Made by a program: the position numbers and the translations under genes. Below the pieces are notes generated by a model that did not search any database, had not been told where the DNA came from, and saw only the letters and a program-made list of their open reading frames with translations. A stretch of 47,616 nt of DNA, taken from positions 1 to 47,616 of the forward strand of contig CALESB010000009.1 in assembly GCA_937906995.1 (NCBI GenBank), given 5' to 3'. The DNA is from an uncultured Sutterella sp. (GTDB taxonomy: Bacteria; Pseudomonadota; Gammaproteobacteria; Burkholderiales; Burkholderiaceae_F). Of the stretch, positions 1 through 8,270 are shown one piece after another; position 1 is the stretch's first letter, and every line of letters starts with the position of its first letter.

Positions 1-2
1 AG

Positions 3-50
3 TTTGTACTACTTTTTGACGCCTGATTTGTACTACTTCTTGACGCCTCC
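3..50. repeat. Two tandem copies of a 24-bp repeat at the window edge
   Basis: Two adjacent 24-bp units (3-26 and 27-50) share the core TTTGTACTACTT-TTGACGCCT and differ at three positions: one internal T/C and the last two bases. The array may continue to the left outside the window. It does not look like a CRISPR because there are no spacers. Its role is unknown; an operator, an iteron or the edge of a mobile element are all possible. Confidence 0.7.
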
Positions 51-121
51 TAACATCAATAACAAAACTAACCGAGACTAACGTCTGAAACGTATATTAA
101 TCTGGTAATAAAAGGAAAAAC

Positions 122-151
122 AGAGCATTGAAATATTTATCTCAATGCTCT
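122..151 (-). terminator. Perfect 10-bp inverted repeat, terminator-like on the minus strand
   Basis: AGAGCATTGA (122-131) and its exact complement (142-151) enclose a 10-nt AT-rich loop. On the minus strand the stem is followed by a T-rich stretch, so it could end leftward transcription; on the plus strand there is no T run. A second, weaker pair (CAGAGTC 160-166 with GACTCTG 193-199) follows. Both lie in the leader of the next rightward gene. Confidence 0.45.
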
Positions 152-260
152 TAGTGTTTCAGAGTCGCAGACCGCTAACAAAAGAAATTTCAGACTCTGC
201 ACCCAAAAATTAGAGTGTAAAATTGTTGGAGGTCATTATCAAAGCACTTTTAGATTCAAA

Positions 261-1211
261 ATGAAAACTATTTCTTTAGTCGTTCCCGTATATAACGAAG
301 AATCAGCTATCCCCATCTTTTATAGGCAAGTTCGTAAATCACTCCCCCCCCCAGGCTTAAAATCTGAGCTAAAGTTTGAAATCGTTTTTGTTAATGACGG
401 AAGCTCAGACAACACTGAAAATATTATTTCCAATCTAGCTAACCGAGACCCGCTTGTTCTTCATCTCTCCTTTACCCGCAATTTCGGAAAAGAGGCAGCA
501 CTTTGCGCCGGGCTTGACCATGCAACGGGCGATGCAGTAATCCCAATGGATGTGGACCTGCAAGACCCCATTGAAGTAGTTGAATTGCTCATTGAAAAGT
601 GGCTTGAAGGCGCCGATGTAGTGCTCGCTAAGCGCGTGGACCGTTCATCAGATACATATTTAAAGCGTAAAACAGCAGAACTCTTTTACGAACTCCACAA
701 CAAAATATCTTCACCCAAAATTGAAGCCAATGTCGGCGATTTTCGTTTGCTAGATCGAAGTGTTGTGGAAAACTTAAAACTTCTTTCAGAACGCAATCTT
801 TTCATGAAAGGAATTTTATCTTGGGTCGGAGGTAGTAATGTTCAAGTGGTCGAATATACCCGCAAAGAGCGCGTGGCCGGCGATTCCAAATTCAACACCT
901 GGAAACTTTGGAATTTTGCCTTAGAAGGTATCACTAGCTTTTCAACGTTACCTTTACGCATCTGGACCTACATTGGCTCCCTTCTAGCCTTTTTCTCGGG
1001 CTGTTTAGGCGTTTATTTTCTCTTTCGTACGCTCTTTTTCGGGAGCGACGTTCCAGGCTACCCGTCGATAATCACGACCATATTATTCTTGGGTGGCGTG
1101 CAATTAATCGGTATTGGTGTGCTCGGCGAATACATTGGCCGTATCTACATGGAAACCAAGCAACGACCTCGCTATATTCTGAAATCATCACCTTCAAAGA
1201 GAGCTTCTTAG
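261..1211 (+). CDS. GtrB/ArnC-like polyprenyl-phosphate glycosyltransferase (GT2), candidate phase-variable
   Basis: A 316-aa family 2 glycosyltransferase of the GtrB/bactoprenol-glucosyltransferase type. These enzymes move a hexose from a nucleotide sugar to undecaprenyl phosphate at the inner membrane for later transfer to O-antigen or another glycan. The N-terminus shows the GT-A start (VVPVYNEES), VFVNDGSSD and the metal-binding MDVDLQDP motif. Two hydrophobic helices lie near residues 234-256 and 268-292, and the family ending GEYIGRIYMETKQRPRY is present. The length is normal for the family. The ATG at 261 has no close Shine-Dalgarno; a GGAGG at 229-233 is too far away. A run of nine C bases at codons 28-31 encodes a Pro-Pro-Pro stretch. 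It is a lone rightward gene facing the leftward polysaccharide operon, with no gtrA beside it. Confidence 0.85.
   Translation: MKTISLVVPVYNEESAIPIFYRQVRKSLPPPGLKSELKFEIVFVNDGSSDNTENIISNLANRDPLVLHLSFTRNFGKEAALCAGLDHATGDAVIPMDVDLQDPIEVVELLIEKWLEGADVVLAKRVDRSSDTYLKRKTAELFYELHNKISSPKIEANVGDFRLLDRSVVENLKLLSERNLFMKGILSWVGGSNVQVVEYTRKERVAGDSKFNTWKLWNFALEGITSFSTLPLRIWTYIGSLLAFFSGCLGVYFLFRTLFFGSDVPGYPSIITTILFLGGVQLIGIGVLGEYIGRIYMETKQRPRYILKSSPSKRAS
344..352. repeat. C9 homopolymer within the GtrB-like coding sequence
   Basis: Nine consecutive C bases occur about 85 bp into a gene that is otherwise AT-rich. Tracts of this kind in glycosyltransferase genes slip during replication in other bacteria and switch the frame. 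In this sequence the frame is intact (ON). Confidence 0.9.
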
Positions 1212-1430
1212 AAAACGGTATTTACCAACTCCAAAAGAAACTTCTCTTACTAACGGTGTGAAGCTCAAAAATTATTCAACTTTTTAAGGTGATACTACTC
1301 TGGCGCTCAACACCAACAATTTATGGGGTTAATAATCTTTACGCTTGACAGTAGCATTCCCATAAGTGTACATCATTGAACTCTGAACTCAAATCTACCT
1401 AACGAACTTATAGTTGCTTTACCTAAAATT

Positions 1431-1466
1431 TTGGGGCTAATGCTAGTTAGCAATTAAAGCCCCCAA
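1431..1466 (-). terminator. Hairpin between convergent genes, likely end of the leftward polysaccharide operon
   Basis: TTGGGGCT (1431-1438) pairs with AGCCCC(C)AA (1458-1466), and an inner GCTAGTTAGC can extend the structure. It lies just beyond the stop codon of the last leftward gene. Read leftward, the stem is followed by AATTTT, a modest T tract. It could also serve the convergent gene ending at 1211. The 1212-1484 gap holds nothing else I can support. Confidence 0.5.
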
Positions 1467-1484
1467 GCATATTATATTGTCCTA

Positions 1485-3254
1485 TTAACTTTTCTTGTTT
1501 AATTCTAAAAGAGTTCTCCAGAATTCTTCCGTCGTTGCTTTTTGTTCTAGATTTTGAAGTTGCTTTCTCATCTTCCCGTACCCCAAAATGATGCAAATAC
1601 TAGCGCTCAACCACTTAAAGATACCGCACAGCAGCTCTTTTTTATCATGTTGAACCACGTATCCTTTGCCATCAATACCAGAAAAATAATAAATTGACTT
1701 ATATTTGTATATTTGACGATAACAACCACGCCAACCTCTGGGCTGAAAAACAATTTCATTTCTCAACATACATGAAGGTAGGAATAAACCATTCAAAGAT
1801 ATAAATCTCTTGAACTTTCTTAATGTAGACTCGTCTCGAATATCATTAAAATCAACTGGAAAAGTAGTCCGCTCTTGGAGCTGCTCAAATTTCGTTTGTT
1901 CCTTTATAACTTTTCTTCTAAGAGAACCATCAGGATCATTCAAAAAGATTTCGCCGCCTTGCAATAAATCTTTCAACGCCAAATAAGTTGTGTTAGCAGA
2001 GTCATAATGATAACTAAACAGTTTCAATAAATACCATTGTGAAAAAAGTTTCCAAAACGTGAACCTATTAGCACCAAACTCAGCTACAGTAATAAAAAAT
2101 ACAGATCGACTTCCTAAATAGGTTGTCAATGGAGATTCTTTGGGGCCGAACTCATCGATATACACACCTATCCCACAAATCGTTACTATCTCGAAGTGAT
2201 TTTGCAAACTAAATAGGATATCATCTCCTCGCACAAAAAATGGGAATGGATACTTTTGTGTTCCTTGAAGAGGAAAACCAAAAAAACACCAGGCACCATA
2301 ATCTGGACTATTGAAATCATCATCTGCAAGCAACACACTCTGGAAGTTCGTTATTTGTAAACCTATTTTATTAGGTCTTGTTATCCCCTGTTTTGAGAAA
2401 AAAGCTCCCTTTTCATGAATTACCGATGGGGTGTTTTCTGGTAATAAAACACCACTTATAGCAAATTTATCAGCTCTTTCCTTATTCAAGGAAAATAGCT
2501 CATATGTTCGCCTTATACATTCAATTTCGCAGCTACCATCATCATCCATGAAGAGGCAGTGAGTGTATCCACCGTCAATTGACTCTAAAAGTCCACGTGT
2601 AAACCCTCCTGAACCTCCTAAATTCGGATTCGGAATAATTTCTACACGCTCGGAATTCGTCACCCCAAGATTTTTAGAGTTATCTACTACTATTAATTTA
2701 ATTTTATCTTTGTAAGCCGCATCAATCAGCAACTCATTTTCAATTCTCTTAATTGCCGGAAGAACATATTGCTGACGATTAAAATGAGTTACAACAATAC
2801 CTAACTTTACGTCACGTGCAGCCTCAACATCAGACTCCCATTTGCCGCCAGTAAAAACAATATCTTCTAATGCAGTGATCGAGAAAAAAACTTTACCACT
2901 AATCGGGGGGATATTAGAATAACTAAGTAATTCGTGGGGCACGTTCTCAGCAAGATCACACTCCCATTCTTCATATACTTTGGTTACCAAACCTACTCGG
3001 GAATAATGGCAAGTCACACGAACCTTACCTTGCCCGTTTAAACTCAAAAATAACCGTTGAATATCGCAACGCCCCTTCCAAATAAACACATCGAAAGAGT
3101 TATAGAACGAATCAAATGATATTTTTGTACCTTTTTTGCAGTAAAGTGTTTTGGTCTCTCTAGATAAATCAACCGATTCAGAAACGTGATAATAAGCTTC
3201 TTCTTCTGCTTTGATAGACAAATTAGGTAAAATGACTCTCTGTAGAGTACGCAT
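1485..3254 (-). CDS. GlfT2-like galactofuranosyltransferase
   Basis: A 589-aa protein resembling the GlfT2 family, which adds galactofuranose from UDP-Galf to a growing glycan at the cytoplasmic membrane face. The first ~140 residues look like the family's N-terminal beta-rich domain. They are followed by a GT-A catalytic region: VVTHFNRQ, IIPNPNLGGSGG, the metal/UDP motif FMDDDG, the DYGAWCFFG acceptor region and FFVRGDDILF, which parallels the WDDAEF segment of mycobacterial GlfT2. Where the family usually has a WHxPF-like segment with a metal-binding His, this protein reads VYIDEFG, so that His appears to be missing. The neighbouring glf supplies UDP-Galf, supporting the assignment. It is the last gene of the leftward operon, 21 bp after the preceding gene. 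Confidence 0.75.
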   Translation of the reverse strand: MRTLQRVILPNLSIKAEEEAYYHVSESVDLSRETKTLYCKKGTKISFDSFYNSFDVFIWKGRCDIQRLFLSLNGQGKVRVTCHYSRVGLVTKVYEEWECDLAENVPHELLSYSNIPPISGKVFFSITALEDIVFTGGKWESDVEAARDVKLGIVVTHFNRQQYVLPAIKRIENELLIDAAYKDKIKLIVVDNSKNLGVTNSERVEIIPNPNLGGSGGFTRGLLESIDGGYTHCLFMDDDGSCEIECIRRTYELFSLNKERADKFAISGVLLPENTPSVIHEKGAFFSKQGITRPNKIGLQITNFQSVLLADDDFNSPDYGAWCFFGFPLQGTQKYPFPFFVRGDDILFSLQNHFEIVTICGIGVYIDEFGPKESPLTTYLGSRSVFFITVAEFGANRFTFWKLFSQWYLLKLFSYHYDSANTTYLALKDLLQGGEIFLNDPDGSLRRKVIKEQTKFEQLQERTTFPVDFNDIRDESTLRKFKRFISLNGLFLPSCMLRNEIVFQPRGWRGCYRQIYKYKSIYYFSGIDGKGYVVQHDKKELLCGIFKWLSASICIILGYGKMRKQLQNLEQKATTEEFWRTLLELNKKS

Positions 3255-3275
3255 ATTAATAACCTTAAAATATAA

Positions 3276-4172
3276 TCATTTGTTTTGTAACGTCTTATTC
3301 AATTTTTGAGCAGATGAAAGAATTGCTCTTACATCTACTGGCTTTCTTTTTATAAGACTCAAAAGCAACAAACCAATTGATAAGATATATGGCTTGCTAC
3401 GAACCCATACATTTTCACCATAGAGGAAATGCAAAACAAAAAAATTTCGCCAAATATAGAAGGTTTTCCATGAATCTAATCCCGCCCTCTTATAATCTAA
3501 TTGACGCGTAATTTTAGCATCGCGAACTGCTACAGCTTGGAAACCTGCCTTCCTCACGCGAATTGTATAATCGAAGTCGTCACTGAAAATAAAGTATTCC
3601 GCAAAAGGAAAACCCACCTTCTCAATTACACTCCGTTCTACAAAAAAACCTTCAAAGGATGCTCCGTCAATGGGACAAACTTCTGGCATCGCTGCCCTAT
3701 TTTTATATGTTGAAGCAATTGTTGCTGTTTTTGGGTTGACTCTAAAGGGATTCTTTAGGTCATAGTTCAGAGCAGCGTATTCAGCCAATTCTCCACTCAT
3801 ACTCTCTCGGACACCTATCAAACATTTATATTTATCCGTAAATCGAGAAAGTTGTTGTAAACAATCTGGAGCAAACAAAACATCATCATCAAGAAGCCCA
3901 ACCCAATGAGCTCCTGCTTCAAAAGCCAATTTCATTCCAAGGGAAAAACCACCACTTCCTCCTAAATTCTCACTTTGTTTACAATAAGTAAAAAGAGAAG
4001 GAAAAGAAGCGGTATAAGACTTCATCACAAATTCTGTTTCATCGGTGCTTGCATTATCAATTACCCAAATTTTTTCAATTTGCTCTCCAGACTGAGCAAT
4101 CAGTGAATCTAAACACTTTTTGAGCAATTGGCATCGATTAAATGTCACCACGACCAGGTGAAATTTCGACAT
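3276..4172 (-). CDS. GT2 family glycosyltransferase (GlfT1/rhamnosyltransferase-like)
   Basis: A 298-aa GT-A fold glycosyltransferase. Visible motifs are the start LVVVTFNRCQLL, the IDNASTD loop, ENLGGSGGF, the metal-binding triad in LLDDDV, and the later FSDDFDYTIR segment that parallels the catalytic-base region of rhamnosyl- and galactofuranosyltransferases. It lies 2 bp from the end of glf and 21 bp ahead of the GlfT2-like gene, so it is probably co-translated. It likely initiates or extends a galactofuranose- or rhamnose-containing O-antigen in the cytoplasm. The exact sugar and linkage cannot be read from sequence. Confidence 0.78.
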   Translation of the reverse strand: MSKFHLVVVTFNRCQLLKKCLDSLIAQSGEQIEKIWVIDNASTDETEFVMKSYTASFPSLFTYCKQSENLGGSGGFSLGMKLAFEAGAHWVGLLDDDVLFAPDCLQQLSRFTDKYKCLIGVRESMSGELAEYAALNYDLKNPFRVNPKTATIASTYKNRAAMPEVCPIDGASFEGFFVERSVIEKVGFPFAEYFIFSDDFDYTIRVRKAGFQAVAVRDAKITRQLDYKRAGLDSWKTFYIWRNFFVLHFLYGENVWVRSKPYILSIGLLLLSLIKRKPVDVRAILSSAQKLNKTLQNK

Positions 4173-4174
4173 TT

Positions 4175-5287
4175 TTAGTCTTCCACTCCGTGCATTTCAC
4201 GAAATACCGTTAACGCCTCTTTAATCACTTTGTCCATATCGTAATATCGGTAAGAACCAAGGCGCCCACCAAATACAGTTTTCTTGTCACAAGTGGCAAG
4301 ATCCTTGTATTTCAAGTACAAGTCCGTATTCGTTTTATCATTAACGGGATAATAAGGCTCCGTTCCCGGCTTCCATTCCGCAGGATATTCACGACTAATG
4401 ATAGTTTGGGGGACATCGACCCAATCAAAAAACTTATGCTCAATAATGCGAGTATAGGGAATCTCTCTCTCTGTGTAATTGACAACGGCAACGCCTTGGT
4501 AGTTTGAAGTGTCAATTTTCTCAGTTTCAAAACTGACACTACGGTAGTTTAGAGGGCCAAAACAATAATTAAAATACTCATCAATAGGCCCTGTAAAAAT
4601 CACCTTCTCACACAAAGCATTAAACTCCTCGCGATGAGCTAAATAGTCCGTACCAAGACGTACTTCAATTCCCATGAGCATTTTTTCGACCATTGCGGTA
4701 TATCCTCCAATGGGAATACCTTGATAGCGATCATTGAAATAATTATTATCAAACGTCAAACGAACAGGCAAGCGACGGATGATAGAAGCGGGCAAATCCT
4801 TACATTCTCTACCCCATTGCTTTTCCGTATATCCCTTGATGAGAATTTCATAGATATCCTTCCCCACCAAACCGATTGCTTGTTCCTCAAGATTCTTAGG
4901 ATCTAAGATTCCTGCTTCTTGACGTTGTCTCGTAATTTTGTCAGCAGCCTCCTGCGGCGTCTTTACGCCCCACATTTGGTAGAACGTATTCATATTGAAA
5001 GGAAGGTTATAGAGCTTACCTTTAAAGTTCGCAACAGGGCTATTGACAAAATGATTAAATTCAGCAAATTGATTCACATAATTCCAAATATCTCTGTCAC
5101 TTGTATGAAAAATATGTGCCCCATACTTATGAACGTGGATCCCCCCTATCTCTTCTGTGTATACATTCCCAGCAATATGAGAACGGCGATCAATCACTAG
5201 ACACGATTTTCCAACCTTTTTTGCTTCACTGGCAAATACAGCGCCAAAAAGCCCAGCGCCAACAATTAAATAGTCATACTTAGGCAT
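4175..5287 (-). CDS. glf: UDP-galactopyranose mutase
   Basis: A flavoenzyme that interconverts UDP-galactopyranose and UDP-galactofuranose, giving the donor for the two downstream transferases. The N-terminal FAD-binding Rossmann motif is YLIVGAGLFGAV. The family signatures HKYGAHIFHTSD, NLPFNMNTFYQMW and GYTEKQWG, and the C-terminal GGRLGSYRYYDMDKVI, are all present. I chose the start at 5287 (MPKYDYL) by homology. In-frame ATGs at 5299 and 5302 directly follow an AAAAGGA and could be used instead. The longest frame would begin at 5335, inside the upstream wzt gene, which is unlikely. About 370 aa is typical for the family. Confidence 0.93.
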   Translation of the reverse strand: MPKYDYLIVGAGLFGAVFASEAKKVGKSCLVIDRRSHIAGNVYTEEIGGIHVHKYGAHIFHTSDRDIWNYVNQFAEFNHFVNSPVANFKGKLYNLPFNMNTFYQMWGVKTPQEAADKITRQRQEAGILDPKNLEEQAIGLVGKDIYEILIKGYTEKQWGRECKDLPASIIRRLPVRLTFDNNYFNDRYQGIPIGGYTAMVEKMLMGIEVRLGTDYLAHREEFNALCEKVIFTGPIDEYFNYCFGPLNYRSVSFETEKIDTSNYQGVAVVNYTEREIPYTRIIEHKFFDWVDVPQTIISREYPAEWKPGTEPYYPVNDKTNTDLYLKYKDLATCDKKTVFGGRLGSYRYYDMDKVIKEALTVFREMHGVED

Positions 5288-5313
5288 ATTCTTCACCATC
5301 ATTCCTTTTATTA

Positions 5314-6051
5314 TTAACCCCAATAGGCCCGACAAACAGTCTCTGGAGTTCCATCCATTTTAAGCCGTCCGTGTTCAAACCATAGAGCACGATTACAAGT
5401 CCGCTCAATTAACTCTCGAGAATGACTTGCGATAACTAAAATTTCACTTGACTGAACAAGATTTGTTAATCTTGACTCTGCTTTTGCATTAAATGCGGCA
5501 TCTCCAACAGAAAGCCACTCATCCATCAATAAAATTTCAGGTCGGATAATAGTGGCAACAGCGAAAGCCAGTCGCAAGTGCATCCCAGACGAATAGGTTC
5601 GCACAGGCATATCTATAAAATTGCCAAGATCGGAAAAATCAACTATCTCATTAAATTTTTCTTCAATTTCTCGACGTTTCAGTCCCAAAAGCGCTCCACG
5701 GATGAAAATGTTTTCTCGCCCCGTAGCCTCGTGATCAATACCAAGAGAAATATCTACCAAAGAGCCGATTTCACCTTCAATAATAGCGGAGCCCGAAGTT
5801 GGCACGTAAACATTACCTAAGGCTCGTAAAAGTGTACTTTTCCCTGCACCATTATGACCAACAAGTCCAACTCTATCTCCTTTTTTAAGTTCAAAAGTTA
5901 CGTCTTCTAACGAACGAATAATCGTCCCTTCTGCACCAAAACTTACACTACCCCCCGTAGCAGCTTGCATTACCGTATTTTTAAGAGAGCGATTTTTTGC
6001 GTTGAAAATAGGAAAATCCACGCAAACATGATCAAATTTAATGTATGCCAT
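5314..6051 (-). CDS. wzt: O-antigen/polysaccharide ABC exporter, ATP-binding subunit
   Basis: A 245-aa ATPase of the Wzt/TagH/RfbE family that energises export of undecaprenyl-linked polysaccharide across the inner membrane. Walker A is GHNGAGKSTLL, the signature motif is YSSGMHLRLAF, Walker B is EILLMDEWLSVGD, and the switch His is in VIASHSRE. The family's N-terminal extension (FDHVCVDFPIF) is present. The protein stops right after the nucleotide-binding domain, so it lacks the C-terminal carbohydrate-binding domain of long Wzt proteins. Export is therefore probably not coupled to a terminal chain modification, as in galactan-type systems. It lies 12 bp after wzm. Confidence 0.92.
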   Translation of the reverse strand: MAYIKFDHVCVDFPIFNAKNRSLKNTVMQAATGGSVSFGAEGTIIRSLEDVTFELKKGDRVGLVGHNGAGKSTLLRALGNVYVPTSGSAIIEGEIGSLVDISLGIDHEATGRENIFIRGALLGLKRREIEEKFNEIVDFSDLGNFIDMPVRTYSSGMHLRLAFAVATIIRPEILLMDEWLSVGDAAFNAKAESRLTNLVQSSEILVIASHSRELIERTCNRALWFEHGRLKMDGTPETVCRAYWG

Positions 6052-6063
6052 AGCTCAAAATTC

Positions 6064-6867
6064 CTACAACCAATACGCAATACGTTTTTTGTATTTACCG
6101 AAGAACCATAAAGCAAACACACCTCCAGACACAAGAAGACTCAAGCTTACTTGCCAGTTCATCATCGTAGGCGCTTCCCCCAAAATCGGTGCTCGGATTA
6201 ACTGTACCAAGTGATAAATCGGATTGGGATCCACTAAAAGATTTGCAGAGCGCGGATTCAAGGCATTAGGCATCCAAATCACGGGCGTAATGTAGAAAAA
6301 GACCTGCAAAAGGCTATTCACAATTGGTGGCATGTCACGGTAACGTGTGCAAAGCGTCCCCAAAAAAAGTGACATCCAAAGTACATTAAAAACAAATAAA
6401 AGCACTCCAGGTAACAGCCATAAAATATTCCATGTAAGAGGCTTCCCTAACACTAAAAAAACAATAGGCAAAATCACAATATTATGCGCAAAAATGACGA
6501 GATTGCGCCAAATGACACGAACAGGATAAAGTGACAATGGAAGATTTAACTGACGAATCATACCTGCAGCATCGATAAATGAAGAACTTCCCTCTATAAG
6601 ACAAGACGAGAAACATGTCCACAAAATAATCCCTGTCGCTAAAAAAGGAAGGTATTCGCTCATTGGAGCACTCAACACTTGTCCAAAGACTACTCCCATC
6701 ACACCAATCATTACACCCATACTGATCGTGAGCCAAAAGGGGCCTAAACTTGAACGCCTATAGCGTTGGCGGATATCTTGCCAACCCAACATAAAAGCCA
6801 GATACAACTTATCAATACAAGCCTTAATGTCGGCTATAGCAGTAATTATAGATTGAACAATACTCAT
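6064..6867 (-). CDS. wzm: O-antigen/polysaccharide ABC exporter, permease subunit
   Basis: An ABC-2 type permease of about 267 aa with six predicted membrane helices. It includes the family segment LGWQDIRQRYRRSSLGPFWLTIS before the first helix and FFYITPVIWMP near the fifth. With Wzt it forms the channel moving the finished polysaccharide to the periplasm. I place the start at ATG 6867 (MSIVQSI), preceded by a GAAG at suitable spacing. The frame stays open to 6966, but those extra 33 residues are basic and atypical and run towards the ruined pgi copy. Confidence 0.9.
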   Translation of the reverse strand: MSIVQSIITAIADIKACIDKLYLAFMLGWQDIRQRYRRSSLGPFWLTISMGVMIGVMGVVFGQVLSAPMSEYLPFLATGIILWTCFSSCLIEGSSSFIDAAGMIRQLNLPLSLYPVRVIWRNLVIFAHNIVILPIVFLVLGKPLTWNILWLLPGVLLFVFNVLWMSLFLGTLCTRYRDMPPIVNSLLQVFFYITPVIWMPNALNPRSANLLVDPNPIYHLVQLIRAPILGEAPTMMNWQVSLSLLVSGGVFALWFFGKYKKRIAYWL

Positions 6868-6946
6868 TGTAACTTCATATAAAAGTATCATTAAAACACG
6901 AGAGTTTCGTACGAATATCACAATCCGCACACACCTGATTCGAATT

Positions 6947-8262
6947 CTAAAGATAATTTTTACCAAACTCTACAGCCGGTTGGTCAAAGGCATTAATCCC
7001 ATAAAGCGTCGCCAAGATCGTCGTTTTGTGCTCATACATCGCCATCATAGCCCCAAGCGTCTTGGGCGTAAGACGACTGACTCGCAACGTACTAACGGCA
7101 TTAAAATAATTGGTCGGGCCACTTTCGCGCGTCACGAGCGCTTGCGCTTGTGCGCGAGCATTAGCAACCAAGACACGGTGATGGCGGTCGTGGGCATGCC
7201 CCGAATCCTCACACCAAACAATGTCAATACTTGTGCAGCCCGTTCCTTCTCGCAACCACTGATAAAACGAATGTTGAGCTTCGTTGCCGTAGCCACCCCA
7301 AACACCTTGCCCCGTTGCCCCTTCAATCATGCCGCCTTCGGGCGTGTAAGTTTTCCCGAGGCTTTCCATTTCGAGCTGTTGCAACCACGCCACCATCATA
7401 CGAAGTCGTTCATCATAGGGCAAGAAACAGTGATATTGCATGCCGAGTTTCGTTGAAGCCCAATACGACAAAAGGGCAAGCGTGAGCGGCAAATTCTTCT
7501 CCGGCGACGCCTGCAACATATGGCAATCCATTTCGTAAGCACCGGCAAGGAATTCATCGAAAACATCTTCCCCCAACACAACAAGTAACGGTAAACCCAC
7601 AGCGCCTCAAACGGAAAAACGCCCGCCCACCCAAGACCATATCGGAAAGAGGTTTTCCGCGGGAACGTTCATTTCTTTATAAGCATCCTCTTTGGCGCTC
7701 ACCAGCACAACGTGCTTGGCACGATCTGCCGAAGACGTGATACCGGCGTTACCTAACCACGTATCAACCGCTTGAGCGTTTAGCATCGTCTCGCGCGTTG
7801 TAAAACTTTTACTTGAGACCAACACCAAAGTGGTTTCAGGATTTAATGTCCCCAAAATGCGATCAACAAGGATCCCATCCACAGCGGACAAAAAATGAAG
7901 ATTAATGGCAGGTTTGACCTCACGAAGGGCGTGGTAAACCGCGTGCGGGCCCATCTCCGAACCACCGATACCGATATTGATCACATCGGTAATGGGTTTA
8001 CCAGTAAAACCCAACCACTGTGCCGAGCGAAGCGCGTGCGCAACGACGTGTGAAGCGCTTGGCGATTTTCGGCTTTATTGACCACGTCGCCGGCCATCAT
8101 ACGGCGCTGAGCGCCCAGGACATCTTTTGCCTTCGCAACTTCAAGCAAATGCTTCCAGTCGTCGACTGTCATGCGTTGCCGAGCAATATTAAGCGTAATG
8201 CCGCAAGCTGAAATTTCGCTATCTTGAGTCATTTCAAACAAATAGGGAGGAATTTTACTCAT
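6947..8262 (-). pseudogene. pgi: Broken second copy of glucose-6-phosphate isomerase
   Basis: Three consecutive leftward segments match the intact Pgi at 13739-15139 in order: N-terminus (8262 to about 8030), middle (about 8014-7610) and C-terminus (7606-6947). There are at least two lesions. Near 8030 an out-of-frame deletion of roughly 70 bp removes the counterpart of about 24 residues between HTSLR and the WxGxTGK segment. At 7607-7609 an in-frame TGA replaces the Trp of the FSVWSAIG motif. The extreme C-terminus (about 10 residues) is also lost. Its base composition is clearly more GC-rich than the intact copy and its operon neighbours, which suggests a separate origin. A pgi beside galU is a common arrangement in polysaccharide loci, so it probably once supplied sugar phosphates here. 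Confidence 0.92.
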
Positions 8263-8270
8263 GCTATAAC

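Noticed and set aside
3..50. CRISPR array
   Set aside because: The two 24-bp units are directly adjacent with no spacers, and no cas gene is present in the window.
5949..5954. A six-base G/C run in wzt as a phase-variation tract
   Set aside because: Six bases is short, and the frame and protein are normal. There is no sign of instability.
6980..7456. A 158-codon open frame on the plus strand opposite the pgi remnant
   Set aside because: It is antisense to a clearly recognisable Pgi sequence and its product is unlike any protein I know. Long antisense frames are common opposite GC-richer genes.
7607..7609. TGA at a conserved Trp codon of the pgi copy, suggesting UGA-Trp recoding
   Set aside because: The same copy also has an out-of-frame deletion and a lost C-terminus, and other genes here use TGG for Trp and TGA as stop. 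A plain nonsense mutation is sufficient.
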